Shown here one piece after another: positions 18,954 through 27,472 of a DNA stretch of 64,000 nucleotides. How positions within the stretch are numbered: the stretch's first letter is position 1; every line of letters starts with the position of its first letter. The notes under the pieces were generated by a model. The model was not told the DNA's origin. It did no database searches and was given only the letters and a program-made list of their open reading frames with translations. The stretch is from contig NZ_JAIRBB010000007.1 in NCBI RefSeq assembly GCF_022008395.1, positions 82,113 through 146,112 of the forward strand. The letters are read 5' to 3'. A program made the position numbers and the translations under genes. Source of the stretch: Aequorivita xiaoshiensis (GTDB lineage: Bacteria > Bacteroidota > Bacteroidia > Flavobacteriales > Flavobacteriaceae).

Positions 18954-19340
18954 ATGGAAGACAAAATTAAATATGAAATGGAATTCCCTATTCAGGTATC
19001 TCCACCATTATTATATCAATATATTTCAACACCTTCTGGGTTATCAGAATGGTACGCAGACAACGTAAACTCACGTGGAGAATTCTATACTTTTATTTGG
19101 GAAGGTAGCGAGGAGAAGGCTAAGTTACTAAGCAAAAAAAGCCCTGAACGCATTAAATTTAGATGGTTGGAAGATGAAGGGGAGGAGTTTTATTTCGAAC
19201 TTAGAATACAAGTTGACGAAATTACTAAAGACGTTTCGCTTATGATAACAGACTACGCTGAAGAAGATGAAATAGAAGAAGGAAAAATGCTTTGGGAAAA
19301 TATGGTTTCAAACCTTAAACAGATTTTAGGATCTGCTTAA
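18954..19340 (+). CDS. START-like domain protein (SRPBCC superfamily)
   Basis: A 128-residue single-domain protein of the Bet v 1/START-like fold: MEFPIQVSPPLLYQYISTPS, then GLSEWYADNVNSRGEFYTFI, KAKLLSKKSPERIKFRWLED and a C-terminal helix (MLWENMVSNLKQILG) that would close the hydrophobic cavity. Similar proteins are usual in Bacteroidota and resemble AHSA1 Hsp90-activator domains, but a ligand is not known. The start at ATG 18954 is preferred to an in-frame TTG at 18930, because the domain begins at MEDKIKYEME. A terminator follows at 19366. Confidence 0.82.
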   Translation: MEDKIKYEMEFPIQVSPPLLYQYISTPSGLSEWYADNVNSRGEFYTFIWEGSEEKAKLLSKKSPERIKFRWLEDEGEEFYFELRIQVDEITKDVSLMITDYAEEDEIEEGKMLWENMVSNLKQILGSA

Positions 19341-19365
19341 AACCGCAATAAATATATTATTTTAG

Positions 19366-19393
19366 AACCGTCTTATAGCTAAGACGGTTTTTT
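19366..19393 (+). terminator. Terminator after the START-like gene, abutting the next start codon
   Basis: Ten-bp stem aaccgtctta / taagacggtt with loop tagc, then a T run. The ATG of the following aminotransferase gene starts at 19396, 2 nt after the T run, leaving no room for a separate promoter and leader. Confidence 0.85.
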
Positions 19394-19395
19394 AT

Positions 19396-20241
19396 ATGAT
19401 AAACTTAAATGGTAAAATAGTAAAAGAACATGATGCCTCTATTACAATTAATAATAGAGGCTTGCATTATGGTGATGCTGTTTTTGAAACTATGCGTTAT
19501 GGAAATGAAAAGATTTACTTTTGGAATGACCATTTTCTACGTTTAAAATCGTCATTGAAAATTCTGAAATTGGAAGGTGCAGAAAATTTTTCTAGCAACT
19601 TTCTTAAACAAGAAATTTCAAGAACTATAGCTGCACAGGCATCTATAAACTCCTCATATAGAGTAAAGTTATTAGTTTGGCGTAAGACTGGAGGAAAATA
19701 CACGCCTTTTAGCAATGAGGTTGAATATGCAATTATGGCTGAACCATTAGCTTCACAAATGTATCCATCGAATACTGCAGCATATATAATAGGGGCTTAT
19801 GACGAACACTTAGTTTCCTCAGGAGAGCTTTCCACTTTAAAATCGAACAATAGATTAATTAATGTTTTAGGTAGTGTTTTTGCTAAGGATAATGGTTTTG
19901 ATAACTGTTTTCTTTTAAACGAAAAGAATAATGTGGTAGAGGCTTTAAACGGTAATTTATTTATTGTTTCAGGGAAAACTATTATAACTCCTCCAATCCA
20001 TGAAGGATGTTTAAATGGTGTAATGCGAAAGCAACTTATTGCTATTGTACAAAGCAACACAGAATATTTGATAAAAGAAACGTCTATTTCGGTTATGGAT
20101 TTACATAACGCAGACGAAATTTTTATAACCAATGTTATTCAAGGAATTGTTCCTGTATCTAGGTATAAGGAAGAGATTTTTGAAGATAAAGTTGCAAAAG
20201 TTTTATTGCAAAAATTGAATGAATGGGTAACAACTAATTAG
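19396..20241 (+). CDS. Aminotransferase class IV (PLP-dependent; branched-chain/PabC type)
   Basis: A 281-residue fold-type IV PLP enzyme: NNRGLHYGDAVFET at 19-32 is the N-terminal family signature, K149 in LSTLKSNNRLINVL is the likely Schiff-base lysine, and VVEALNGNLFIV, ITPPIHEGCLNGVMRK and ADEIFITNVIQGIVPV complete the cofactor site. The class includes branched-chain aminotransferase, D-amino-acid aminotransferase and 4-amino-4-deoxychorismate lyase; the short length favours a PabC-like lyase, but this cannot be settled from sequence. Its ATG lies 2 nt after a terminator T run. It converges on yqgE with a 4-nt overlap. Confidence 0.85.
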   Translation: MINLNGKIVKEHDASITINNRGLHYGDAVFETMRYGNEKIYFWNDHFLRLKSSLKILKLEGAENFSSNFLKQEISRTIAAQASINSSYRVKLLVWRKTGGKYTPFSNEVEYAIMAEPLASQMYPSNTAAYIIGAYDEHLVSSGELSTLKSNNRLINVLGSVFAKDNGFDNCFLLNEKNNVVEALNGNLFIVSGKTIITPPIHEGCLNGVMRKQLIAIVQSNTEYLIKETSISVMDLHNADEIFITNVIQGIVPVSRYKEEIFEDKVAKVLLQKLNEWVTTN

Positions 20242-20798
20242 TTGTAAGTAGGGTTTTCTGGAGCGTTAGACCATAAAATATAATCGCCTCCAAGTTCGAT
20301 CATTTTTTGTTTCCAAAAATTGGCTTTGGTTTTTCCTATTATCTCACTGTTGTAAGTATTTGGGACTACCACCCAACTATGTACTTCTAACTCCTGGTCT
20401 AATTGGTCGGCCTCCCATCCTGAATATCCTAAGAAGAAACGGATTTGATTTTCGTTTAATTTATCTTCTTTAAGTAAATCTAAGATTGCATTAAAATCGC
20501 CACCCCAATAAATGCCTTTCGAAATTTCTATACTTTCCGGAATAATGTCTGGAATACTATGAATAAAATAAAGGTTGTCTTGTTCTACAGGTCCGCCATT
20601 GTAAACGGTGAGCTTAGATTTAATTTCTGGGATAAAGTCTCTAAGCTTGTGTTTTAATGGCTTGTTGAGAATAAAACCAACAGAACCCGATTCATTGTAC
20701 TCTGCCAATAAAACGACAGAACGATTGAAGGAAACGTCACCTATAATAGATGGTTCCGCAATTAATAGATGGCCTTTTTCGGGTTTAATTATGGTCAT
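20238..20798 (-). CDS. YqgE/AlgH family protein
   Basis: A 186-residue UPF0301-family protein: KGHLLIAEPSIIGDVSFNRS, then VVLLAEYNESGSVGFILNKP, VYNGGPVEQDNLYFIHS, and FFLGYSGWEADQLDQELEVH followed by WVV. The fold is known, the role is not; AlgH in Pseudomonas was first linked to alginate regulation, which does not transfer here. Cytoplasmic, no signal. The 3' end overlaps the convergent aminotransferase gene by 4 nt, and hup is the next minus-strand gene upstream, separated by its own terminator. Confidence 0.92.
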   Translation of the reverse strand: MTIIKPEKGHLLIAEPSIIGDVSFNRSVVLLAEYNESGSVGFILNKPLKHKLRDFIPEIKSKLTVYNGGPVEQDNLYFIHSIPDIIPESIEISKGIYWGGDFNAILDLLKEDKLNENQIRFFLGYSGWEADQLDQELEVHSWVVVPNTYNSEIIGKTKANFWKQKMIELGGDYILWSNAPENPTYN

Positions 20799-20940
20799 TA
20801 GTTTTTATTTGGTTTATTAAAGCTAAGTAATTAATTTAAGAATGCCAAAAATTTAATCAAACCAAAGTATAATTATGATTAACTCATTATTATTCATAAA
20901 AAAGAATGAATTACTAATAAACTATAAATCAGACCAATAA

Positions 20941-20978
20941 AAAAACCTTCTTATCAAATAAATTGAAAAGAAGGTTTT
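20941..20978 (-). terminator. Terminator of hup
   Basis: Eleven-bp stem aaaaccttctt at 20942-20952 and aagaaggtttt at 20968-20978, followed on the minus strand by a T run (20946-20940 as As on plus). It lies 26 nt past the hup stop and makes hup monocistronic. Confidence 0.85.
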
Positions 20979-21003
20979 AAATTTTGTAAAGTATTTTTTA
21001 CAA

Positions 21004-21276
21004 TTAATTTACGCTATTTTGTAAATCAGAACCAGCTTTAAATTTTACTACGTTTTTAGCAGCAATTTTGATGGTTTTTCCTGTTTGAGGGTTTCTTCCT
21101 TCTCTAGCAGCTCTTTTTGAAACTGACCAAGAACCGAATCCTACAAGAGATACACGGTTACCTTTCTTAAGTGAGTTTTGAACATTTTCTAAGAAAGATT
21201 CTAAAGATTTCTTAGCAGCAGCTTTAGTGATTCCGGCATCTTCTGCCATTGCATCGATTAAATCAGATTTATTCAT
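21004..21276 (-). CDS. hup: HU-family DNA-binding protein
   Basis: A 90-residue histone-like protein: MNKSDLIDAMAEDAGITKAA, then VSLVGFGSWSVSKRAAREGR, NPQTGKTIKIAAKNVVKFKA. The RNPQTGK arm with its proline intercalates in the minor groove. HU dimers compact and bend DNA. All canonical residues are present and the length is typical. It has its own good promoter (21325-21354, minus) and its own terminator, as expected for an abundant nucleoid protein. Confidence 0.96.
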   Translation of the reverse strand: MNKSDLIDAMAEDAGITKAAAKKSLESFLENVQNSLKKGNRVSLVGFGSWSVSKRAAREGRNPQTGKTIKIAAKNVVKFKAGSDLQNSVN

Positions 21277-21324
21277 AATTTTTTTTAAATTAAATTGTTG
21301 GTTAAACTTCGATTAATTGCTCTA

Positions 21325-21354
21325 CAAATTTAAAAGGATTATCCGTTCAAGCAA
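21325..21354 (-). promoter_or_regulatory. Promoter of hup (TTG-N19-TAAATTTG)
   Basis: Read on the minus strand: TTG at 21354-21352, a 19-nt spacer, then TAAATTTG at 21332-21325. Both halves and the spacing match the Bacteroidota consensus. The expected leader before the ATG at 21276 is about 40 nt. Confidence 0.75.
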
Positions 21355-21458
21355 GTAACCACGCAGTAAATCCACTATATTGTTAATAACTTTGGTCGAT
21401 TGTTAATAAACTTGATTGTTTTTAATTAAAATTTAATCAAATCAGTGTTTACGAGGGT

Positions 21459-22409
21459 TTACGACAGTTTTGAATTTGCATCGAATGAATAACCATTTAA
21501 AAGTGATGCACTATCCATTTTTCGCTTTCCAGGAAGCTGTAACTCCTTCACTAAAATGTAACCATCACTACAAGCAACTTTTATTTCCTTTTTTGTGGTT
21601 TCAATTTTTCCTGACTCTTGATTGTGATCTGCGTTTTCGTATTTGGCTGAGTATAGCTTAGCTTTTAGCTCTTCATTATTATTATGTAATACAGACCAAG
21701 CAACAGGATAGGGGGAAAGACCTCTAATAAATGCTTCAATTTCTTTCCCTGGTTTGTTCCAATCTATTTGAGTGTTTTCTGGTGTGAGCTTTGGTGCCTC
21801 TTTAAGGTCGCTATTGTTAGATTGCTTTTTTGGATTAACATTACCCTTTTCTATTAAGGTAAGCGTTTCTAAAACTAGTTTACCTCCTACATCCATTAAT
21901 TTATCGTGAAGAGTTTCGGCGTTTTCATCATCCACTATATCAACTTCACTATTTGCTATTATTGCTCCAGTATCGATTTTCTCATCTATAAAGAAGGTGG
22001 TTACACCTGTTTTCTTTTCACCATTAATAATGGCCCAATTAATTGGCGCAGCTCCTCTGTATTGCGGTAAAAGTGATGCGTGAAGATTAAAAGTGCCCAA
22101 TTCAGGCATTTGCCAAACAACTTTTGGAAGCATTCTAAAAGCAACAACTACTTGAAGATTTGCTTGTAGTTCTTCAAGTTCATTTAAAAAATCTTTGTCC
22201 TTTAAATTAGTGGGCTGTAGAACCTTCAATCCTTTTGAAACAGCATAGTTTTTTACTGCCGACCCCATTAGTTTTCGTCCTCTTCCAGCAGGTTTATCTG
22301 CTGCCGTAACTACACCAACGATGTTTCTTCCTGCTTCAACCATTTTTTTTAAAACTCCAACCGCAAAATCTGGAGTTCCCATAAATACTATTCTTAAATC
22401 TTTTGGCAT
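21459..22409 (-). CDS. fmt: Methionyl-tRNA formyltransferase
   Basis: Formylates initiator Met-tRNA from 10-formyl-tetrahydrofolate. The 316 residues include the Rossmann start LRIVFMGTPDFAVGVL, the catalytic set N108 and H110 in FNLHASLLPQYRGAAP and D146 in EKIDTGAI, and the C-terminal tRNA-binding domain (FIRGLSPYPVAWSVL). These residues correspond to N106, H108 and D144 of the E. coli enzyme. It is followed in the minus direction by hup with its own promoter, and preceded by the first RecQ gene 102 nt away. Confidence 0.96.
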   Translation of the reverse strand: MPKDLRIVFMGTPDFAVGVLKKMVEAGRNIVGVVTAADKPAGRGRKLMGSAVKNYAVSKGLKVLQPTNLKDKDFLNELEELQANLQVVVAFRMLPKVVWQMPELGTFNLHASLLPQYRGAAPINWAIINGEKKTGVTTFFIDEKIDTGAIIANSEVDIVDDENAETLHDKLMDVGGKLVLETLTLIEKGNVNPKKQSNNSDLKEAPKLTPENTQIDWNKPGKEIEAFIRGLSPYPVAWSVLHNNNEELKAKLYSAKYENADHNQESGKIETTKKEIKVACSDGYILVKELQLPGKRKMDSASLLNGYSFDANSKLS

Positions 22410-22511
22410 TTTTAAATCTCTATAATAAGTTTAATGACGTAATTATATATAAAGAAGATATCTAAAAAACTCCAATAGGATGTTCTAGATATTTTAATTA
22501 TAAAGTCAAAA

Positions 22512-24410
22512 TTAAGGTATGTAATATTCGTTTTTAGTACTCACTTTTATCTTTTCAGCATCCAGTAATATTCGGATTACTTTTAAAACAGTGTCTTCTG
22601 CAAAAGTAAGTTTTTCTGTTATTTCACGCGAACTTAAATCATTTCCTTCAAGCAAAGCTAGTATTTGTACAGCAATGTTTTTTAATTCTTTGTTAGAAGC
22701 TTGTGGCGAGGATAAATTACAATTTGAGCAAATTCCACATTCTTCTGAGGTTGTTTCCCCAAAGTATTTTACTAATTGAACACTCCGACAGGTTTTTGTG
22801 TCGCTTATATAATTTAACACCGAATTTACCTGAGCGGTCTTTTTTCTATTTAAAGCTTCTACATCCCGTGAGATAACGTTAATAGTTTTATCATCTTCTC
22901 TTGGAACGAGGAAAGTAAGAGTAGCATCGGTAATTTGTAAAGACAATTCTACCACTTGATCGCGTTCTAACTTTTTTAAAGTTGAAATAACAGTATCGAT
23001 AGATTGCCCAGTTTTTGATGAAATAAGTTCTAAATTAATGGAAGTAGGCATTTCAAAAACTCCACCGTAAATTCTTAAAATCGTTTTCCCAATTATTGAA
23101 GATGTGATGTCTTTGTCAAAATAGCTTAATAAACGCTCTGAAGAAATTAAAAACTGAATGGTGGATTTTCGTCCAAATTCTTGTGATAGTTGAATAATAC
23201 CTAATCGGTCTAAATTGTTTAAAGCATTATACGCAAGAAGAGGGTTGATGTTATAAGTTTTACAGAACTCCGAAAACTCAAAGTTGTGCTTTGTGAACTC
23301 TCCTTCACCATAAGATATCTGGAAAAAATTGTTGAGTTTCCGATATATCTTTTTTAAATCTGCTGCGGAAGGAAGTGATTCTATAAATTGTTTTTGTACC
23401 TGTATTTTATCGGAATCATTATAGAGTAAAACTGCTGTTGCAAGCTTACCATCGCGTCCCGCACGACCTGCTTCTTGAAAATAGCTTTCAATGCTTTCTG
23501 GAATTTGTAAGTGAATTACATAGCGAACATTGGGTTGGTCTATCCCCATTCCAAAGGCATTTGTCGCTACCATAGTCGACACTTCACCTCGTCGCCAAGA
23601 TTGAAGTTTTTTAGCTTTTTCCTTAGTGGAAACTCCTCCGTGATAATATGTTGCAGTGATTCCTAAGCTATTTAGTTGTTCGCTTATTTCAATAGTTCCT
23701 TTTCGGTTTCTGACGTAAACAATTGCTGAGCCAGTATTGCTCTTTAAAAATTGCTCTGCCTTATAAAGTTTATCTTCTTCTTTATAAACCTGATAGGAAA
23801 GATTTTTTCTTACAAATGAGTTTTTAAATATCTCAGGTTGTTCGAGTTTTAATTCTGCTATAGTATCCTTTAAAACCTCTGTTGTCGCTGTTGCAGTAAG
23901 TGCAATAATAGGAGTTAAAGGATGTATTTCACGAAGAATTGTTATGTTTTTGTAGGCAGGTCTAAAATCGTTTCCCCATTGCGATATACAGTGCGCTTCA
24001 TCAATAGCAATTAGGTTCACATTCATTTGCCTGATGTAATTCTGAACTACTTCCTGTTGCAGCCTTTCAGGAGAAAGATATAGAAACTTATATTTTCCAT
24101 AAAGGGCGTTGTCTAAAAGTGTATTCAATTCAGAAAATGAAATTCCCCCCGTTAGGTTTAATGCTTTTATACCGCGTTCCTTCAGTGAATTTACTTGATC
24201 TCCCATTAGTGCTACCAAGGGAGAAACTACGATACATATTCCTTCCATGGCCATTGCTGGAACTTGGAAGCATATAGATTTTCCCCCGCCAGTAGGTAAC
24301 AAAGCCACGGTATCCCTTCCATTTATTACCGAATTAATTATATCTTCCTGCTTTGGTCTAAAGGAAGTATAACCCCAATATTTTTCTAAGATGTCGTGGA
24401 CATTTGTCAA
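22512..24410 (-). CDS. RecQ-family ATP-dependent DNA helicase (paralogue 1, no HRDC)
   Basis: A 632-residue superfamily 2 helicase. Motif 0 WGYTSFRPKQ, Walker A PTGGGKS (39-45), DEAH in AIDEAHCISQWGNDFRPAY, and motif VI QEAGRAGRDG are intact. The zinc subdomain is present (CRSVQLVKYFG, then CGICSNC), followed by a winged-helix-like tail, but no HRDC domain. The start is TTG at 24410. It is one of two RecQ paralogues in the window; the other (33808-36000) is longer and lacks the zinc cysteines. Role: unwinding of recombination or repair intermediates. Confidence 0.93.
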   Translation of the reverse strand: MTNVHDILEKYWGYTSFRPKQEDIINSVINGRDTVALLPTGGGKSICFQVPAMAMEGICIVVSPLVALMGDQVNSLKERGIKALNLTGGISFSELNTLLDNALYGKYKFLYLSPERLQQEVVQNYIRQMNVNLIAIDEAHCISQWGNDFRPAYKNITILREIHPLTPIIALTATATTEVLKDTIAELKLEQPEIFKNSFVRKNLSYQVYKEEDKLYKAEQFLKSNTGSAIVYVRNRKGTIEISEQLNSLGITATYYHGGVSTKEKAKKLQSWRRGEVSTMVATNAFGMGIDQPNVRYVIHLQIPESIESYFQEAGRAGRDGKLATAVLLYNDSDKIQVQKQFIESLPSAADLKKIYRKLNNFFQISYGEGEFTKHNFEFSEFCKTYNINPLLAYNALNNLDRLGIIQLSQEFGRKSTIQFLISSERLLSYFDKDITSSIIGKTILRIYGGVFEMPTSINLELISSKTGQSIDTVISTLKKLERDQVVELSLQITDATLTFLVPREDDKTINVISRDVEALNRKKTAQVNSVLNYISDTKTCRSVQLVKYFGETTSEECGICSNCNLSSPQASNKELKNIAVQILALLEGNDLSSREITEKLTFAEDTVLKVIRILLDAEKIKVSTKNEYYIP

Positions 24411-24487
24411 ATTGACGAAGTTTATTATGTACTAAGTTATAAATAACTATTTATATATGTGAGGAATAAAGATTTTACTTTAAATAC

Positions 24488-25027
24488 CTATTCGTTTAAG
24501 CTTCTAAGAATGTAGTGAGCGCGATCTTCAATTGACCCTACTGGTACTTCGTGAATTTTATAACCGAAACTAGTGTAACCTTTTTTTAGAAATTGAAATA
24601 TTTCTTCGGCTTGGTCAAAAGACTCATAGCGTTCGTTGTCTTGTTTATAGATTTGTTTCCAAGGTGGTAATAAAAAAACTTCATCGTATCGGTGTTCAAT
24701 ACAGGCTTTTGAAAATGATTCAGGGTATTCGGTATTTACAAAATCCATATAAGCAGTCACATCTGGCATACCGCGATCGTAGAAAAGAATTTTGTCAGCA
24801 CAGTCATTTCCTTCTAGGTACTGCTTTAATCTTCCCTCTAACAGTTTTTGGCTAAATAGGATGGGTTTTTCCAAAAAAAGTTGATCAATACCCTCTTTTT
24901 GAGCTTGAATTGTAACTTCTCGGGAGATTTCTTCTTTTACTTTATATCCCTTATCTTCTAAATACTTTATCAAAGAGGTTTTTCCGGAGCCTGGCCCACC
25001 AGTAATTACAATTCTTCTTGTTTTCAA
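24488..25027 (-). CDS. AAA-family ATPase (NadR-like P-loop kinase fold, AAA_28)
   Basis: A 179-residue protein with the P-loop ITGGPGSGKTSL at 8-19, a second conserved block EEISREVTIQAQKEG at 33-47, and DKILFYDRGMPDVTAYMDF (Walker B-like FYDRG) near 77-95; the late EVFLLPPWKQIYKQDNERYE is typical of the AAA_28 group, related to the ribosylnicotinamide-kinase domain of NadR. The substrate in the Bacteroidota proteins is not known. Minus-strand gene upstream of recQ paralogue 1 with 77 nt between; divergent from the DUF493 gene. Confidence 0.82.
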   Translation of the reverse strand: MKTRRIVITGGPGSGKTSLIKYLEDKGYKVKEEISREVTIQAQKEGIDQLFLEKPILFSQKLLEGRLKQYLEGNDCADKILFYDRGMPDVTAYMDFVNTEYPESFSKACIEHRYDEVFLLPPWKQIYKQDNERYESFDQAEEIFQFLKKGYTSFGYKIHEVPVGSIEDRAHYILRSLNE

Positions 25028-25077
25028 AAGTTATAATTTTATACAAAGTAAGTAAATAATTATTTGTGGTGAAAGTG

Positions 25078-25085
25078 TATCTTTG
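25078..25085 (+). promoter_or_regulatory. Candidate -7 box (TATCTTTG) for the DUF493-DUF4290-murA run
   Basis: TATCTTTG matches TAnnTTTG and ends 27 nt before the DUF493 ATG. A TTTG occurs at 25063-25066, but only 11 nt upstream, so the -33 element is unclear. Confidence 0.4.
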
Positions 25086-25112
25086 CAGTTCACCCAACTA
25101 CTTACTATATAA

Positions 25113-25403
25113 ATGAGTCAAGATAAAAAGACTACAGAGTTTTACGAACGTTTAAAAGAGCAACTTAAAGAAGACACTACTTGGCCTTCACCATACCTCT
25201 ATAAATTTGTAGTACCTGCAAATCTTGAAAAGATAGCAGAAATACGTGCGGTTTTTGATAAAACTGATGCTGCGATTAACACAAGAGATTCTTCAAAAGG
25301 CACGTATACAAGTATATCGATAAGAGTTACTATGTCTTCACCAGAAGAAGTTGTAGAAAAATATCTTGAAGTTTCTAAGGTTGAAGGTGTAATTTCACTT
25401 TAA
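25113..25403 (+). CDS. DUF493 family protein (YbeD-like)
   Basis: A 96-residue small protein with the DUF493/UPF0250 ferredoxin-like fold: FYERLKEQLKEDTTWPSPYL, then YKFVVPANLEKIAEIRAVFD, and the end VTMSSPEEVVEKYLEVSKVE followed by GVISL. YbeD in E. coli sits beside lipoate genes and may be a regulator, but no role is known in Bacteroidota. It opens a run of co-directional genes (DUF493, DUF4290, murA). Confidence 0.88.
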   Translation: MSQDKKTTEFYERLKEQLKEDTTWPSPYLYKFVVPANLEKIAEIRAVFDKTDAAINTRDSSKGTYTSISIRVTMSSPEEVVEKYLEVSKVEGVISL

Positions 25404-25478
25404 TTTTTAGTAATTTGCAAGTGAAATGATTTTTCAATCTTTCCAAGTAAAATAATTCTCTCCCCTAATATTAAAAAT

Positions 25479-26138
25479 TTGATACAAGAAGTTTCACAGA
25501 TAGAGTATAATACAGAGCGTCCAAAATTAATAATACCTGAATACGGTCGCCATATACAGAAAATGGTCGATCAGGCTATTGCTACCGAAGACAAAGAAGA
25601 ACGCAATAAAATGGCAAAAAGTATAATTGCTGTTATGGGTAATTTAAACCCTCACCTTCGCGATGTTCCAGATTTTCAACCGATGCTGTGGGATCAACTC
25701 TTTATAATGTCTGATTTTAAATTAGATGTTGATTCTCCATATCCAATTCCTTCCAGAGAGGAGTTATTGGAAAGACCAGAACCTTTAAGTTATCCGCAGA
25801 ATCATCCAAAGTACCGATTCTACGGGAACAATATTAAAAGGATGATAGATGTTGCTAACAGCTGGGAAGATGGGGATAAAAAAGATGGTTTAATCATAAC
25901 TATCGCAAACCACATGAAAAAGTGTTTCCTTAATTGGAATAAAGACACTGTTGAAGATGATGTGATTTTCGGACACCTTTTTGAGCTTTCAGAAGGGAAA
26001 ATCAATCTTAAAAATAGTGATGAAGACTTAAGCGATGCATCAAACTTACTAAAAGTTAAAAAGCGCTATTCATCTTCAAGTTCAAATAAGAAAAACTACA
26101 AATCGAATTCTAATAATCGCAACCGAAAGCGTCACTAA
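25479..26138 (+). CDS. DUF4290 domain-containing protein
   Basis: A 219-residue Bacteroidota-specific protein: YNTERPKLIIPEYGRHIQKM, NLNPHLRDVPDFQPMLWDQL, then YPQNHPKYRFYGNNIKRMID and IANHMKKCFLNWNKDTVEDD. No membrane segment. The last ~30 residues are a low-complexity Ser/Asn/Lys/Arg tail (YSSSSSNKKN, SNNRNRKRH), probably disordered and nucleic-acid or membrane attracting; that is inference. The start is TTG at 25479; no ATG lies before the conserved block. It is 17 nt before murA, and this gene pair is conserved in flavobacteria, hinting at a link with cell-wall synthesis. Confidence 0.88.
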   Translation: MIQEVSQIEYNTERPKLIIPEYGRHIQKMVDQAIATEDKEERNKMAKSIIAVMGNLNPHLRDVPDFQPMLWDQLFIMSDFKLDVDSPYPIPSREELLERPEPLSYPQNHPKYRFYGNNIKRMIDVANSWEDGDKKDGLIITIANHMKKCFLNWNKDTVEDDVIFGHLFELSEGKINLKNSDEDLSDASNLLKVKKRYSSSSSNKKNYKSNSNNRNRKRH

Positions 26139-26155
26139 ATTTCCAATCTTTATTT

Positions 26156-27472
26156 ATGGGTAGTTTCCAAATAGAAGGTGGGCATAAACTAAAGGGCGAA
26201 ATAACCCCTCAAGGTGCCAAAAATGAAGCCTTACAAATTCTTTGTGCAGTATTATTAACTCCTGAAAAAGTTATTATTGAGAATATTCCAGATATTCTAG
26301 ATGTTAATAAGCTTATACAGATACTTGGTAATTTAGGAGTAAAAGTTGAAAAACTTGATAAAGGAAAATATTCATTCATTGCAGATGATATTAACCTTAA
26401 ATACCTAGAGTCTGAACTTTTTAAGCAAGAGGGTAGCTCTCTTCGCGGTTCTATCATGATTGTAGGTCCGCTATTGGCTAGATTTGGAAAAGGATATATT
26501 CCGAGACCTGGTGGCGATAAAATAGGAAGAAGACGATTAGATACTCACTTTGATGGGTTTATTAAATTAGGTGCAAAATTTAGGTACAATAGGGAAGAGC
26601 GCTTTTATGGAGTAGAAGCTCCAGAAGGTTTAAAGGGAGTTTATATGCTTTTAGACCAAGCTTCAGTTACTGGAACTGCAAATATTATAATGGCTGCAGT
26701 TTTGGCTGAAGGAACAACTACAATTTACAACGCTGCTTGTGAACCTTATATACAACAACTTTGTAAGATGCTTGTCTCGATGGGAGCTAAGATTAAAGGT
26801 GTTGGTTCAAACTTACTAGAGATTGAAGGGGTAGAAAAACTTGGTGGATGTAATCATCGTGTTTTACCAGATATGATTGAGATTGGTAGTTGGATTGGTC
26901 TTGCGGCAATGACAAGAAGTGAAATAACCATTAAAAATGTAAGTTGGGAAAATTTAGGGCTTATTCCTGAAACTTTCCGCAAACTAGGTATTACATTAAA
27001 TAAGGTAGGGGATGATATTCATATCCCATCGCAAGAAGAATACGAAATTCAAGGTTATATTGACGGTTCTATCCTTACTGTAGCCGATGCACCATGGCCA
27101 GGATTTACGCCAGATTTATTGAGTATTGTTCTTGTAATTTGTACTCAAGCAAAAGGAAGTGTGCTTATTCATCAAAAGATGTTTGAAAGCCGCTTGTTTT
27201 TTGTAGATAAATTAATAGATATGGGTGCAAAAATTATTCTTTGCGACCCGCATCGTGCAACAGTAATCGGACATAACTTCCAGTCTAATTTAAAGGCAAC
27301 TACAATGGTTTCGCCAGATATACGCGCAGGAATATCGTTATTAATTGCAGCGCTTTCTGCACAAGGTACAAGCGTTATTCACAACATCGAACAAATAGAT
27401 CGAGGTTACGAAAATATTGATGAAAGATTAAGAGCTATTGGAGCTAAAATAACAAGAAAGGAAAGTAATTAA
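26156..27472 (+). CDS. murA: UDP-N-acetylglucosamine 1-carboxyvinyltransferase
   Basis: Transfers enolpyruvate from PEP to UDP-GlcNAc, the first committed step of peptidoglycan synthesis. The 438 residues contain the N-terminal GGHKLKGEITPQGAKNEALQ, the loop RPGGDKIGRRRLDTH and the late SPDIRAGISLLIAALSAQG and EQIDRGYENIDERLRAIGAK. The loop residue that is Cys115 in E. coli is Asp121 here (codon 26516-26518), a substitution known to keep activity and prevent fosfomycin alkylation. The gene overlaps the convergent coiled-coil gene by 4 nt at the stop codons. Confidence 0.96.
   Translation: MGSFQIEGGHKLKGEITPQGAKNEALQILCAVLLTPEKVIIENIPDILDVNKLIQILGNLGVKVEKLDKGKYSFIADDINLKYLESELFKQEGSSLRGSIMIVGPLLARFGKGYIPRPGGDKIGRRRLDTHFDGFIKLGAKFRYNREERFYGVEAPEGLKGVYMLLDQASVTGTANIIMAAVLAEGTTTIYNAACEPYIQQLCKMLVSMGAKIKGVGSNLLEIEGVEKLGGCNHRVLPDMIEIGSWIGLAAMTRSEITIKNVSWENLGLIPETFRKLGITLNKVGDDIHIPSQEEYEIQGYIDGSILTVADAPWPGFTPDLLSIVLVICTQAKGSVLIHQKMFESRLFFVDKLIDMGAKIILCDPHRATVIGHNFQSNLKATTMVSPDIRAGISLLIAALSAQGTSVIHNIEQIDRGYENIDERLRAIGAKITRKESN

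Noticed and set aside
21387..21394. Plus-strand TAACTTTG between hup and fmt
   Set aside because: No plus-strand gene lies downstream and no TTG occurs 17-23 nt upstream; treated as chance.
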